A stretch of DNA of 64,000 nucleotides from Quadrisphaera sp. INWT6 (GCF_015390235.1 NZ_VUOH01000001.1:496001-560000); one strand, 5' to 3'; positions 1 to 12,593 are shown, counted from the first letter of the stretch. Made by a program: numbers and translations. Notes: generated from the letters alone by a model not told the origin.

Positions 1-287
1 AGGATCCCCGCGGCCATCGGCGCACCCACGCCCGCCTGGACGACGGCGAGCCGCTGCCCCCGCCAGGGCACGTCCCACACGGCGTGGTGCCCGTGCTCGG
101 CCACCACGGGGTCGCGGCGCGCCGCTCCCGCGAGGGCACCCGCGGCCTCGACGGGCTGCCGGGGGAAGCAGAGCACGGCGCGCTCGGGCAGGTCGCGAGC
201 CGCGACCACCCGGTGCGGCTCGATGACGCCGGGGCTCGCGAGGTCGTCCTCGAGCAGGGGCAGGCCGGGCAGGTCGGTCTCGGTCAC
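1..287 (-). CDS. Nucleoside phosphorylase-like protein, N-terminal part (runs off the window)
   Basis: The minus strand is open from a GTG at 285-287 to the window edge, giving 95 residues that start VTETDLPGLPLLEDDLASPG. The stretch AVVQAGVGAPMAAGIL near residues 83-95 is the glycine-rich phosphate/ribose-site segment of the PNP_UDP_1 (uridine/purine nucleoside phosphorylase) superfamily, and the preceding VLCFPRQPV and HHAVWDVPWRGQRLAVVQ fit the N-terminal strands of that fold. These enzymes cleave a nucleoside with phosphate to base and ribose-1-phosphate in the cytoplasm. The catalytic C-terminal half is outside the window, so substrate cannot be judged. It is divergent from the lipoprotein gene at 333. 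A possible -10 (CAGCCT) lies 6 nt before the start, matching the leaderless pattern seen elsewhere here. Confidence 0.7.
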   Translation of the reverse strand, partial: MTETDLPGLPLLEDDLASPGVIEPHRVVAARDLPERAVLCFPRQPVEAAGALAGAARRDPVVAEHGHHAVWDVPWRGQRLAVVQAGVGAPMAAGI

Positions 288-332
288 GGACCGAGGCTGC
301 CACCCCGCTGCCGCAGGCCCGATCATTGGCGG

Positions 333-1454
333 GTGACCCCGCTCCGCCGCCGCTCGTCCCTCGGCGCCCTGGCCGCCGCCGGCGCCCTGGCGCTCCTGCT
401 CTCCGCCTGCTCCGGCTCGTCCCCGTCCCCCGGCGGGACGTCGTCCGCGGCGCCGTCGTCGGGCGTCGTCGACGCCGAGCGCTGCCAGGCGAACCGCGAC
501 GCCGGCACGGTCACCTACCTCACGGGCTACCAGTACCAGGCGTCCACGACGATCCTCGAGGCCGTCGCCGCGGAGTCGATGGGCCTCTTCGACGACGTCT
601 GCCTCGACGTCGAGCTGCAGCCGGGCACCGGCGACACCGCCCAGGGCGCCCAGCTCACCGCGGCCGGCAGGGCGCAGCTGTCGGGTGTCGGCAGCGCGGC
701 CGAGGCGATGCTCGCCGTGGCCGGGGGAGCGGACGTCGTCGGCGTCGCCACCTTCGGGCACGTGCCGATCGCGACCCTGATGACCGAGCCGTCCGTCACC
801 GACCTCACCCAGCTCGACGGCACGACGCTGGGCCACAAGGGCAGCCTCCCGGCGCCCCTGCGCGCGATGCTCGTCACCGCCGAGGTCGACCTCGGCTCCA
901 TCACGCAGGTCAAGGTCGGGTACGACCCGACGGTGCTCGTGCGCGGGCAGGTGCAGTCGCTCACCGGCTACAAGTCCAACGAGCCGCTGACCCTGGCCGC
1001 CGCCGGCGACGAGGTGACGCAGTGGAACCCCGAGGACTACGGCGTGGTCGGCTCCTTCGGGCAGGTCATCGCCGACCCGCAGTTCGCGCAGGAGCACCCG
1101 ACCGCGGTGCAGGACTTCGTGCGCGTGCTGCTGCGCGCCCACGAGGTCTGCCAGACCGAGGTCGACCAGTGCGTGCAGGCGGCGGCCGAGAAGAGCGGCA
1201 GCGGCTTCGACGTCGAGCACAACCAGCAGGTCTTCGAGACCGAGTCGGCGCTGGTGGCGAGCTCGACGCCCGCCGGGCAGCCGGTCGGGTACGTCGACCC
1301 GGCGGCGCTGCAGGCCGAGGGCGAGGTGCTCGTCGGGTCCGGCGAGCTGAGCGCCGTGCCGGACCTGACGAGCACCTTCGACGACTCCTACCTGCGCGCG
1401 GTGGTCGGCTCCGACGGCGCCGTGCTCTGGCCGGAGGCCGCCGCGACGTCCTGA
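333..1454 (+). CDS. ABC transporter substrate-binding lipoprotein, NMT1/THI5-like
   Basis: 373 residues from a GTG at 333. The N-terminus is a lipoprotein signal: VTPLRRRS, a hydrophobic alanine/leucine stretch, then lipobox LLSAC with Cys near residue 26, followed by a Ser/Pro/Gly linker. The mature part (TYLTGYQYQASTTILEAVAA, AESMGLFDDVCLDVELQPG, LSGVGSAAEAMLAV) is typical of NMT1/THI5/SsuA-type periplasmic binding proteins, which deliver pyrimidine precursors, riboflavin-like compounds or sulfonates to an ABC importer. No permease or ATPase gene is adjacent, so the partner must be elsewhere or beyond the left edge. The upstream frame stays open to 84 but the lipoprotein signal fixes the start. 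The 3' end overlaps the convergent glgX by 67 bp. Substrate is unknown; a nucleoside or pyrimidine is only suggested by the neighbouring phosphorylase. Confidence 0.85.
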   Translation: MTPLRRRSSLGALAAAGALALLLSACSGSSPSPGGTSSAAPSSGVVDAERCQANRDAGTVTYLTGYQYQASTTILEAVAAESMGLFDDVCLDVELQPGTGDTAQGAQLTAAGRAQLSGVGSAAEAMLAVAGGADVVGVATFGHVPIATLMTEPSVTDLTQLDGTTLGHKGSLPAPLRAMLVTAEVDLGSITQVKVGYDPTVLVRGQVQSLTGYKSNEPLTLAAAGDEVTQWNPEDYGVVGSFGQVIADPQFAQEHPTAVQDFVRVLLRAHEVCQTEVDQCVQAAAEKSGSGFDVEHNQQVFETESALVASSTPAGQPVGYVDPAALQAEGEVLVGSGELSAVPDLTSTFDDSYLRAVVGSDGAVLWPEAAATS

Positions 1455-3793
1455 GCGACGTCCTGGGCGACCTCCTGGGCGACCTCTGCGGGGTGCGGCC
1501 GGTACAGCCGCACCGACAGGGCGCTGACCGGGACCGACGCCCCCGCGCGGTCCACCGCCCAGACCGCCGCCGCGTCGTAGCGCTCGACGGCGCTGTCCCA
1601 CAGGAGCCGGTAGCCGCCGACCCCGGCCTGCGGGGGCAGCACCACCTCGCCGTCGTCGAGGTCGCCGGCGAGCACGAGCAGCAGGTCCTCCCCGCCGGTC
1701 CCCGACGCGTCGAGGTGCACCTGGACGGTGCGGTTCTGCGGGTCGCTCCAGTCCTCCGGGTCCATCGGGCCCCCGGTGGCGTCCCACCAGGTCAGCGCCG
1801 CCGCGCCGGCCTCGCGCGGCGCCCGGGCGGAGCGCGGCGGCAGCTCGGCGCGCAGCACCGGGTGCTCCGCCCGCAGCGCCAGGAGCTGGCGGGTGCTCTC
1901 GAGGAGGTCGTCCTGCCAGGGGGCGAGGCGCCAGTCGACCCAGGAGGTCTCGTCGTCGAGGCAGTAGGGGTTGTTGTTGCCGCCCTGGGTGCGCCCCAGC
2001 TCGTCACCGGCGGTGACCATCGGGACGCCGGCGGAGAGCACCAGGGTGGCCAGCAGGTTGCGCATGGAGCGGCGGCGCAGGGAGGCGACCATGAGCTCGT
2101 CGGGGTCCAGCGCCTCGTCGGCGCGCGGGTCGGCGGCTGACGGGTCGCCGGTGAGCGGACCCGCCGCGGTGCCACCGGTACCGGGCCACCCCTCCATGCC
2201 GTGGTTCCACGACCTGTTGCCGTCGGTGCCGTCGCGCCCGTCCTCGCCGTTGGCGGCGTTGTGCTTGTGGTCGTACGCGGTGGCGTCGGCGAGCGTGAAG
2301 CCGTCGTGGGCGGTGATGAAGCTCACCGAGGCCGAGGGGCCGCGGTCGCTGGGCCGCCCGCCGAACAGGTCCGCCGAGCCGGTCAGGCGCAGCGCCAGCT
2401 CGCCGAGGCCGCTGCCGGTGGGCTCGCCGCGCGAGGCCCGTCCGGGCACGCCCAGCCAGAACTCGCGGGCGCCGTCGCGGAACCTGTCGTTCCACTCCGC
2501 GAACGGCACGGGGAAGTCGCCGGTGCGCCAGCCGTCGCGGCCGAGGTCCCACGGCTCGGCGACGAGCTTGACGTCGGACAGCACCGGGTCGGCGCCCATG
2601 GCCAGCAGCAGCGGGGCGTCGGGGCGGTAACCGCCGTCGAGGCCGCGGCCCAGCGTCGGGGCGAGGTCGAAGCGGAACCCGTCGACGCCGAACGCCGTCA
2701 CCCAGTGGCGCAGCGAGTCCATCGCCAGCTGCACGCAGCGGGGGCGGCCGAAGTCGAGGCTGTTGCCGCAGCCGGAGGAGTCGACGTCGCGGCCCTGGTC
2801 CAGGCGGTAGTACCCGGCGGCGTCGAGCCCCCGCAGCGACAGCGCCGGGCCGTCGTGCGCGCTGCCCTCGCAGGAGTGGTTGTAGACGACGTCGACCAGC
2901 ACCTCGAGCCCCGCGGCGTGCAGCGCGGCGACGGCGTCGTGGACCTCGGCCAGCACCGCAGGGGGGCCGGCGGCGCGCGCCGCGGCGGTCGCGTACCGCG
3001 GCTCGGGGGCGAACCAGCTCAGCGTGGAGTAGCCCCAGTAGTTCGCCTGCCCGCGCCTGGCCAGGGGGATCTCGGTGCTGATGGCCTGCACCGGCAGCAG
3101 CTCGACCGCCGTCACGCCGAGGCGGACCAGGTGGTCGACGACGGCGCGGTGGGCGAGCCCCGCCCACGTGCCGCGCAGCTCGGCGGGCACGTCGGGGTGG
3201 CGCATGGTCAGCCCGCGCAGGTGGGCCTCGTAGACCACGGTGCGCGACCACGGGGTGCGCGGCCGGGCGGCCTGGTCGGCCACGGGGGGGTCGACCACCA
3301 CGCCGACGGGCACGCTCCCGGCGCTGTCGAGCCCGCTGCGCACCGAGCCGCCGTCCACGGGCAGCCACTGCGGCCCCTCGACGGCGTGCGCGAAGACCTC
3401 CGGACCCCAGCGCAGCTCGCCCTCGAGGGCACGGGCGTACGGGTCCAGCAGCAGCTTGGCCGGGTCGTGGCGGTGCCCGGCGCCCGGGTCCCAGGGACCG
3501 TCGACGCGCAGCCCGTAGCGCTGGCCGGCGACCACGCCGGGGAGCTCACCGGTCCACAGGCCGCCGGGGCGGCGCTCCAGCGGGACGCGCCGCTCGGCCC
3601 ATCCGCCGCGCCCGTCGTCGTCGAGCAGGCAGGCGGTGACGGCGTCAGCGCTGCCGGCGGCGACCGCGGCGCTGGCCCCGCCGGGGTGCAGGTGCACGCC
3701 CAGCTGCGAGGCCCGTGCCGGCGTCGGAGCCGGCGCCGGTGCGGAGGGCGGCGCGGGGGCCGACGGCGGTGTCGGGGCTGCGGTGTCTTCCAC
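1388..3793 (-). CDS. glgX: Glycogen debranching protein GlgX (GH13 isoamylase family)
   Basis: 801 residues from a GTG at 3793. An N-terminal CBM48-like domain (LGVHLHPGGASAAVAAG, then the LLLDPYARA region) is followed by a GH13 barrel with VYEAHLRGLT, DVVYNHSCEG, DGFRFDLAP (nucleophile Asp), LVAEPWDLG (acid/base Glu) and FITAHDGFTLAD (transition-state Asp). The GlgX hallmark NNNPYCLDDETSWVDW is present. It removes alpha-1,6 branches from phosphorylase-limit glycogen in the cytoplasm. The frame is open to 3871, but that would overlap the divergent desulfurase; the GTG at 3793 sits 6 nt from a CAGGGT -10-like hexamer (3800-3805). The last ~25 residues hold a short VAQ(E/D) repeat, and this 3' end overlaps the convergent lipoprotein gene by 67 bp. 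Confidence 0.93.
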   Translation of the reverse strand: MEDTAAPTPPSAPAPPSAPAPAPTPARASQLGVHLHPGGASAAVAAGSADAVTACLLDDDGRGGWAERRVPLERRPGGLWTGELPGVVAGQRYGLRVDGPWDPGAGHRHDPAKLLLDPYARALEGELRWGPEVFAHAVEGPQWLPVDGGSVRSGLDSAGSVPVGVVVDPPVADQAARPRTPWSRTVVYEAHLRGLTMRHPDVPAELRGTWAGLAHRAVVDHLVRLGVTAVELLPVQAISTEIPLARRGQANYWGYSTLSWFAPEPRYATAAARAAGPPAVLAEVHDAVAALHAAGLEVLVDVVYNHSCEGSAHDGPALSLRGLDAAGYYRLDQGRDVDSSGCGNSLDFGRPRCVQLAMDSLRHWVTAFGVDGFRFDLAPTLGRGLDGGYRPDAPLLLAMGADPVLSDVKLVAEPWDLGRDGWRTGDFPVPFAEWNDRFRDGAREFWLGVPGRASRGEPTGSGLGELALRLTGSADLFGGRPSDRGPSASVSFITAHDGFTLADATAYDHKHNAANGEDGRDGTDGNRSWNHGMEGWPGTGGTAAGPLTGDPSAADPRADEALDPDELMVASLRRRSMRNLLATLVLSAGVPMVTAGDELGRTQGGNNNPYCLDDETSWVDWRLAPWQDDLLESTRQLLALRAEHPVLRAELPPRSARAPREAGAAALTWWDATGGPMDPEDWSDPQNRTVQVHLDASGTGGEDLLLVLAGDLDDGEVVLPPQAGVGGYRLLWDSAVERYDAAAVWAVDRAGASVPVSALSVRLYRPHPAEVAQEVAQDVAQDVAAASGQSTAPSEPTTARR

Positions 3794-3846
3794 GGGGCCA
3801 CCCTGCCGCAGGTCGCGCACGACCGGGACGCGCACCCCGGCGGACG

Positions 3847-3852
3847 TAGGCT
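3847..3852 (+). promoter_or_regulatory. -10 element of a leaderless promoter (cysteine desulfurase)
   Basis: TAGGCT ends 6 nt before the GTG at 3859. This is the spacing at which transcription would begin on the start codon itself, and the same arrangement recurs before many genes here. No convincing -35 hexamer is visible. Confidence 0.55.
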
Positions 3853-3858
3853 CTGCGC

Positions 3859-5088
3859 GTGATGCCAGCACCCTCCGCCGCGCGCGCGTCGGCGTACCTG
3901 GACCACGCGGCCGACACCCCGGTCCTGCCCGCCGCCGCCGAGGCGATGCTCGCCGAGCTGACCCGCACCGGGAACGCCTCCGCCCTGCACACCTCCGGCC
4001 GCGCGGCGCGACGCGTCGTGGAGGAGGCCCGCGAGGAGCTCGCCGCCGCCCTCGGCGCCCGCCCGGGCGAGGTCGTCCTCACCGGCGGGGGCACCGAGTC
4101 CGACAACCTCGCGGTGAAGGGCCTGTACTGGGCCCGCCGCTCCGGCCCCGGCGGAGACCCGCGCCGCACCCGCGTGCTCGTGTCCGCCGTCGAGCACCAC
4201 GGCGTGCTCGACCCCGCCCACTGGCTCGCCGACCCGGCCACCGGCCAGGGCGCCGTGGTCGAGGAGCTGCCCGTCGACGGCGAGGGGCGGCTCCGCCTCG
4301 ACGCGCTGCGGGCCGCGGTCGAGCGCGACCCGGCCTCCGTGGCGCTCATCAGCGTCATGTGGGCCAACAACGAGGTCGGCACCCTGCAGCCGCTGCACGA
4401 GGTGGTCGAGCTGGCCGCCGAGCACGGCATCCCCGTGCACTCCGACGCCGTCCAGGCCGTCGGCCAGGTGCCCGTCGACTTCGCCGCCTCGGGCCTGGCG
4501 GCCCTGTCGTTCACGGGGCACAAGCTCGGCGGCCCGACCGGCGTCGGGGCGCTCGTGCTGCGCCGCGGCACGCCCCTGGTGCCCGTGCTCCACGGCGGCG
4601 GGCAGGAGGGCGGGGTCCGCTCCGGCAGCGTCGACGCCGCCTCCGCCCGCGCGCTCGCGGTGGCCACCACGGCCGCCGTCGCCACCCTGGAGGAGCGGGC
4701 CGCGGCGCTGTCGGCGCTGCGCGACCAGCTCGAGGCCGCGGTGCTCGCCGCGGTGCCCGGAGCGGTGGTCCGCGGGCCGGCGTCCGCCGCCGACCGGCTG
4801 CCCGGCCTGCTGCACGTCACGGTCCCGGGCGCCGAGGGCGACGCGCTGCTCTACCTCCTCGACGCCCGCGGCGTGGAGTGCTCCACCGGGTCGGCGTGCA
4901 CCGCGGGAGTGCCCCAGCCCAGCCACGTGCTGCGCGCGATGGGCCTGAGCGACGCCGAGGCCCAGGGGGCCCTGCGCTTCAGCCTCGGGCGCACGTCGAC
5001 CGCCGCCGACGTCGCCCTCGTGGGCGAGGTCATCGGTCCCGTGGTCGAGCGCGCCCGCACCGCCGGGCTCGCGCTGGTCTCCCCGTGA
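3859..5088 (+). CDS. Cysteine desulfurase (NifS/IscS class, PLP-dependent)
   Basis: 409 residues; converts cysteine to alanine and a protein persulfide. Early [14 protein letters not shown], the [13 protein letters not shown] glycine-rich segment, a [10 protein letters not shown] histidine motif, and [16 protein letters not shown] with the Schiff-base lysine near residue 221 are all in place. The persulfide cysteine lies in [10 protein letters not shown] near residue 346. It ends 10 nt before mnmA, so it very probably supplies sulfur for tRNA 2-thiouridine synthesis; no iscU or suf gene is adjacent. GTG at 3859 is chosen because it fits the leaderless spacing from TAGGCT; ATG at 3862 is the only close alternative and alters one residue. 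Confidence 0.93.
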   Translation: MMPAPSAARASAYLDHAADTPVLPAAAEAMLAELTRTGNASALHTSGRAARRVVEEAREELAAALGARPGEVVLTGGGTESDNLAVKGLYWARRSGPGGDPRRTRVLVSAVEHHGVLDPAHWLADPATGQGAVVEELPVDGEGRLRLDALRAAVERDPASVALISVMWANNEVGTLQPLHEVVELAAEHGIPVHSDAVQAVGQVPVDFAASGLAALSFTGHKLGGPTGVGALVLRRGTPLVPVLHGGGQEGGVRSGSVDAASARALAVATTAAVATLEERAAALSALRDQLEAAVLAAVPGAVVRGPASAADRLPGLLHVTVPGAEGDALLYLLDARGVECSTGSACTAGVPQPSHVLRAMGLSDAEAQGALRFSLGRTSTAADVALVGEVIGPVVERARTAGLALVSP

Positions 5089-5098
5089 GCGGCCCGCT

Positions 5099-6226
5099 GT
5101 GAGGGTGCTCGCGGCGCTGTCCGGGGGCGTCGACTCGGCCGTGGCGGCGGCCCGCGCCGTCGACGCGGGGCACGACGTCGTCGCCGTCCACCTCGCGCTC
5201 GCGAGCACAGCGCCGAGCGCGGTGCCGGGCCGGGCGCGGGGCTGCTGCACCGTCGAGGACTCCCGCGACGCCCGCCGCGCCGCCGACGTCATCGGCGTCC
5301 CCTTCTACGTGTGGGACCTCTCCGAGCGGTTCGGGCGCGACGTGGTCGACGACTTCGTCGCCGAGTACGCGGCGGGACGCACCCCCAACCCGTGCGTGCG
5401 CTGCAACCAGAAGGTGAAGTTCGCGGCCCTCGCCGACCGCGCGCTGGCGCTGGGCTTCGACGCGGTGGCCACCGGGCACTACGCGCGCCTGGCCGACGGC
5501 CCGGGGACGACGACGGGCGGCCGCGAGCTGCACCGCTCCCACGACCTCGGCAAGGACCAGTCGTACGTGCTGGCCGTCCTGCCGCCCGAGCGCCTGGCGA
5601 CGGCGCTGTTCCCCCTCGGCGACGCCGCCGACAAGGACGAGGTGCGCGCCGAGGCCGCTGCCCGCGGGCTCGGCGTGGCCGACAAGCCCGACAGCACCGA
5701 CATCTGCTTCGTGCCCGACGGCGACACCCGCGCCTGGCTCGGGTCGCGCCTGTCCGGCGCGGGCTCCGAGGCCGGTGACGTGGTCGACGCGAGCGGAGCC
5801 GTGGTCGGCGCCCACGACGGCGCCGCCGGGTACACGGTGGGCCAGCGGCGCGGGCTGCGGCTCGGCACCCCGGCGCCCGACGGGAAGCCCCGCTACGTGC
5901 TGTCGGTCTCGGTGGCCGAGCGCCGGGTGGTCGTGGGGTCCGCGGAGGACCTCGACGTCGACGTCCTCACCGGTGACGGCGCCGTGTGGTGCGGGCCGGC
6001 CCCGGAGGTCGGAGCCCGCCTCGGTGCCCAGGTGAGGGCGCACGGGCGCGAGCTGGCCTGCTCGGTCGAGCGCGCCGACGGCGGCGAGCTGCGGGTGCGC
6101 CTGGACGAGCCCGCCCGCGGCGTCGCGCCCGGGCAGCTGCTCGCCCTCTACGACGGCACCCGCGTGGTCGGCTCGGCGACCCTGTCGTCGGCGGTCCGCG
6201 CCGAGCGCGCGACGCTGCGGGCATGA
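5099..6226 (+). CDS. mnmA: tRNA-specific 2-thiouridylase MnmA
   Basis: 375 residues from a GTG at 5099. The PP-loop SGGVDS is at residues 8-13; catalytic cysteines lie in [12 protein letters not shown] (about residue 100) and [10 protein letters not shown] (about residue 203), and [11 protein letters not shown] is also conserved. MnmA adenylates U34 of tRNA-Lys, -Glu and -Gln and replaces its 2-oxygen with sulfur passed from a cysteine desulfurase; that enzyme is encoded immediately upstream. The stop overlaps the next start in ATGA, indicating translational coupling. An insert [17 protein letters not shown] is seen in place of the usual short loop after the first strand, as in actinobacterial homologues. 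Confidence 0.96.
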   Translation: MRVLAALSGGVDSAVAAARAVDAGHDVVAVHLALASTAPSAVPGRARGCCTVEDSRDARRAADVIGVPFYVWDLSERFGRDVVDDFVAEYAAGRTPNPCVRCNQKVKFAALADRALALGFDAVATGHYARLADGPGTTTGGRELHRSHDLGKDQSYVLAVLPPERLATALFPLGDAADKDEVRAEAAARGLGVADKPDSTDICFVPDGDTRAWLGSRLSGAGSEAGDVVDASGAVVGAHDGAAGYTVGQRRGLRLGTPAPDGKPRYVLSVSVAERRVVVGSAEDLDVDVLTGDGAVWCGPAPEVGARLGAQVRAHGRELACSVERADGGELRVRLDEPARGVAPGQLLALYDGTRVVGSATLSSAVRAERATLRA

Positions 6227-7383
6227 GCGAGACCCCCGCCGCACGGCCGTCGGACGCACGGCCGCGGGCCACCGCCACCGGGGCCTGGCCGGGGGAGCAC
6301 CCCCTGGAGGCCGCCCGCGCCGTGCTGGGCGAGCTGGCCGGTGCCGGCGCGCAGGGCGAGGGCGGCGCCGGCCTGCCCTTCGCCCCCGAGCTGCCCGCCC
6401 GGGGCCCGGGCGCCGACCCGACGGGCCGCACCGCCGCGCTGCTGGTCGACCTGCCCGTCGACCTGCAGCCCGTGGGCTGGCGCCTGGTCGACCACCCCGG
6501 CCGCGACGCCGAGCGGGCCGCGAGCTTCCGCACCGCCGACCTCGACGCCCTCGCCGAGGCCGCCGACGGCTACACCGGACCGCTGAAGCTGCAGGTGGTG
6601 GGCCCCTGGACGCTCGCCTCCTCCGTCTGGCTGCCCCGCGGCGAGCGGGCGGTGGTCGACGACGGCGCCGCCCGCGACCTGCTGGCCTCCCTGGTGGAGG
6701 GGGTGCGCCGCCACGCCGCCGACGTGCGGCGCCTCGTGCCGGGGGCCGACCTGCTGGTGCAGGTCGACGAGCCGAACCTGCCCGCGGTGCTCGAGGGCCG
6801 CGTGCCCACCGCCAGCGGCTGGGGCCGGCTGCGCGCCGTCGACGGGCAGCGCGCCCGCGACGGGCTGCGCGACCTCACCGGCGCGCTGCGGTCCGACGGC
6901 GTGCGCACCGCTCTGCGCTGCACCGCTCCGAGCAGCGGGTCCGCTGCCGGACAGGGCGCCGGCCCGAGCGGGACGAGTGGGGCAGGGGGGGCAGTGGGGG
7001 CAGCGGGGGCAGCGGGGCCGTGGCCGCTGCTGCGCACCTCCGGCGCCGACGCCCTGGTGGTCAGCGCCCCGCCGTCGCGCGCCCTCGGCGACGCCGTGTG
7101 GGAGCAGCTGGCCGAGGCGCTCGAGTCCGGGCACGAGCTCCACCTGGGCGTGCTCGACGTGCCGGCGCTGGCCGCCGGGGGAGCCCTGCCGCCGGTGAGC
7201 GCCCTGGTCGACGCCGTCCGCGGCCCCTGGGGCCGGCTCGGCCTCGACGCCGCGCAGCTGGCGCGGGTGGTGGTGACGACGTCCACGGGCCTGGCCGCGG
7301 TCGCTCCCGAGCGCGCCGTCGCGGCGCTCGCCCGGCTGGTGCAGACCGCCGACGCGCTGGGCGAGGTGCTCGCGGAGGGCTGA
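6223..7383 (+). CDS. Methionine synthase (MetE C-terminal)-like protein of unknown substrate
   Basis: 386 residues beginning at the ATG overlapping the mnmA stop. The fold is recognisable as a cobalamin-independent methionine synthase/UROD-type barrel: [34 protein letters not shown] and [11 protein letters not shown]. Genes of this type commonly follow mnmA in actinobacteria and are annotated as methionine synthase. The HxC zinc-ligand motif of true MetE is not evident; the corresponding position reads [10 protein letters not shown]. It is also about half the length of MetE and has no N-terminal domain. I therefore regard methionine synthesis as unproven and a role linked to tRNA thiolation or sulfur handling as equally possible. 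A low-complexity Gly/Ala stretch sits near residues 245-268. Confidence 0.75.
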   Translation: MSETPAARPSDARPRATATGAWPGEHPLEAARAVLGELAGAGAQGEGGAGLPFAPELPARGPGADPTGRTAALLVDLPVDLQPVGWRLVDHPGRDAERAASFRTADLDALAEAADGYTGPLKLQVVGPWTLASSVWLPRGERAVVDDGAARDLLASLVEGVRRHAADVRRLVPGADLLVQVDEPNLPAVLEGRVPTASGWGRLRAVDGQRARDGLRDLTGALRSDGVRTALRCTAPSSGSAAGQGAGPSGTSGAGGAVGAAGAAGPWPLLRTSGADALVVSAPPSRALGDAVWEQLAEALESGHELHLGVLDVPALAAGGALPPVSALVDAVRGPWGRLGLDAAQLARVVVTTSTGLAAVAPERAVAALARLVQTADALGEVLAEG

Positions 7384-7404
7384 CGCACCCGGCAGGGTGG
7401 GGGC

Positions 7405-8268
7405 GTGCCGCCGAACACCCGTCGCTCTTCGGGCGGGGACCGCCTCACCGGCGACCTCGCCCGCGCCTGCGCCTCGTGGCTCGCCTTCGTGCTCGCCCTC
7501 GGCCTCGCCGGGGTCGCGGCCGCCGCCGCCCGCGGCGCCGGGGCCTCCGGTGACGCGGCCCGGGCGGTGCCCGCCGCCGTCGTGCTCGCCGTGGCGGTGC
7601 CGCTGGTGCTCGTGGCGCACGGCCGGGCCCGGTGGGCCTCGGTGCTGGCGCTCAAGCAGCCGCGGCGCGCGGCGCTGGGCGTGCTGGTCGCGCTCGGCTC
7701 GGTGGGGGTGGTGCTGCTGGGTGACCACCTCCTCGGCGGCGGGGTCCGGGTGGTCGACGTCGACGCGTGGCGCCTGGTGCGGTGGCTGGTGGTGACGCTG
7801 CTGCTGGCCGCGGCGCTCGAGGCGGTGCCCGAGGAGCTGGCGTTCCGCGGCGGCGTCTTCGGCGGCCTGCGCGCCCACCTCCCGGGCTGGTTCGCCGGCC
7901 TGCTCACGACCGCCGCCTTCGTGGTCGCCCCCGCCGCGGCGATCTGGACCAGCGCCGCGCTGGGGCGCTGGCTCGAGGTCGGCGTGCCCTCCGCCACCTT
8001 CGCCCCGGACGGGCAGGACCCGGTCTCGTACGCGGTGCTGCTGGCGGCCTTCGGGGTCGTCCTGCTGCTCGTGCGGGCCGTCACCGGGTCGATCTGGGCG
8101 TGCGTCGGGTTCCACCTCGCGTTCCTGGTGGTCAACCGGCTGCTGCTGGGCGACGTCGGCACCACGGGCCTCGCCCTGCGCACCGGCGAGGGCGCGGAGG
8201 TGCTGGTGGTGGCGTACCTGGCCGTCGCCGCGCTGGTCCTCGCCGTCGTGCACTGGCGGCGCCGCTGA
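7405..8268 (+). CDS. CPBP family intramembrane metalloprotease
   Basis: 287 residues, multi-spanning membrane protein. Motif 1 is PEELAFRGG (EExxxR, about residue 149) and motif 3 is GFHLAFLVVN (HxxxxN-type, about residue 236), which together form the metal site of the CPBP/Abi (CAAX protease-like) family. Such proteins cleave or bind within the membrane; substrates in actinobacteria are mostly unknown. Start GTG at 7405 lies 6 nt after CAGGGT (7393-7398), consistent with a leaderless transcript, and 21 nt after the MetE-like stop. A second member of the family lies at 40546-41594. Confidence 0.87.
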   Translation: MPPNTRRSSGGDRLTGDLARACASWLAFVLALGLAGVAAAAARGAGASGDAARAVPAAVVLAVAVPLVLVAHGRARWASVLALKQPRRAALGVLVALGSVGVVLLGDHLLGGGVRVVDVDAWRLVRWLVVTLLLAAALEAVPEELAFRGGVFGGLRAHLPGWFAGLLTTAAFVVAPAAAIWTSAALGRWLEVGVPSATFAPDGQDPVSYAVLLAAFGVVLLLVRAVTGSIWACVGFHLAFLVVNRLLLGDVGTTGLALRTGEGAEVLVVAYLAVAALVLAVVHWRRR

Positions 8269-8279
8269 CCTCCCGCTGA

Positions 8280-11448
<3,169 letters not shown>

Positions 11449-11459
11449 AACAGTCGACC

Positions 11460-12593
11460 ATGGCGAAGAAGGGCTCCTCGGGGAGCAGCAAGAAGTCCAC
11501 CGGGCCGGCGAAGCCGACGAAGAAGTCGAAGTCGTCGAAGGCGTCGAAGGCCTCGGCGAAGTCGCCGTCGCCGGCGCAGCGCCTCGCACAGGCCGCCGCC
11601 GAGCTGGAGCGCCGCTCGTCCGCGCAGGCGCAGGCCGCTGCCGCCCGCGACGAGACCGCTGCCCGCCGCGACAGCGCCGCGGCTGCTGTCGACGCCGCCA
11701 AGAAGGCCCGCAAGGAGGCGCGCGCCGCCCTCGCCGACGCCGAGAAGGCGCTGGAGAGGGCGAAGTCGTCGCTCGGCCCCCTGAAGGGGAAGGCGAAGGA
11801 CGCCGACAAGGCGGCCGGAAAGGCCGACGCCGCCGCCGACGAGGCCCGCCGCGCCCACGAGGACGCCGCGCGCAAGGCCGCCAAGCGCCAGGGCTCCGCC
11901 GACCGCGCCGTCGCCGCCGACTCCGCCGCCGCGGCCGAGGAGACGGGCGCTGCCGCCGGCACCTCCACGGACACCCCGGCTGAGACCCCGGCCGCAGAGC
12001 CCGCCGACGCCGCCGAGGCCCCGGAGCCCGCCGCCGTCGAGCCCGAGCCTGCGGGTGCGTCGGCCGCCCCGTCGTCCGACGAGGCCGCCGCTCCCGCCGC
12101 CGAGGAGACGCCCGCGACCCCCGCCCGCCGCACCCGCGCGACCGGCACCCGCACCCCCCGGGCCACGGGCGCGCGCACCCCGCGCGCGACCACGACCCGC
12201 ACGCGCCGCCCCTCCACCGCACCGGCCGCTGACGGCGAGGCCCCCGCCGAGGGGGCGGCCACCGGTGACGGCGCTGGCGAGGGCTCCCCGGCCCCGGCGC
12301 GCACCCCGCGCACGCGCCGCACCTCCACCGCGACGGGGACGACCCCGCGCACCCGCCGTCCCCGCGCCTCGGCCGCCGCTGCGCCGGCGGCCGAGGCCCC
12401 GGCCTCCGAGGGCAGCGCGCCCGAGGGCGTCTCCGACGCCGACCAGCCCGAGCAGGTCACCCCCGCCGAGCCCCAGGCCCCGGAGCAGTCGACCGAGCAG
12501 TCGACCGACCAGTCCTCGGAGCAGTCCGGCGAGCAGAGCTCGGACGCACCGCAGGAGACCTCCGCCGGCGAGGGCGAGCAGCAGCACTCCTGA
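11460..12593 (+). CDS. Lysine/alanine-rich, histone H1-like low-complexity protein
   Basis: 377 residues in three compositional blocks. Residues 1-42 are Lys/Ser-rich (SKKSTGPAKPTKKSKSSKAS). Residues 43-150 are Ala/Glu/Lys/Arg and would form a long helix or coiled coil. From about 155 the chain is disordered: an acidic Ala/Pro/Glu region, then RTRxTPRAT-like basic repeats (about residues 223-300) resembling AT-hook or AlgP/H1 tails, and a Gln/Ser/Glu tail with EQST-type repeats. No enzyme motif is present. Such proteins are usually nucleoid-associated or surface low-complexity proteins; no signal peptide favours a cytoplasmic DNA- or RNA-binding role. TAGAAC (11446-11451) lies 8 nt before the ATG, so it may have its own promoter. 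Confidence 0.72.
   Translation: MAKKGSSGSSKKSTGPAKPTKKSKSSKASKASAKSPSPAQRLAQAAAELERRSSAQAQAAAARDETAARRDSAAAAVDAAKKARKEARAALADAEKALERAKSSLGPLKGKAKDADKAAGKADAAADEARRAHEDAARKAAKRQGSADRAVAADSAAAAEETGAAAGTSTDTPAETPAAEPADAAEAPEPAAVEPEPAGASAAPSSDEAAAPAAEETPATPARRTRATGTRTPRATGARTPRATTTRTRRPSTAPAADGEAPAEGAATGDGAGEGSPAPARTPRTRRTSTATGTTPRTRRPRASAAAAPAAEAPASEGSAPEGVSDADQPEQVTPAEPQAPEQSTEQSTDQSSEQSGEQSSDAPQETSAGEGEQQHS

Noticed and set aside
11460..12593. Artefactual low-complexity frame
   Set aside because: It has a plausible start signal, distinct ordered compositional blocks, and Lys codons AAG in a region where antisense bias would not give them; kept as a real gene.
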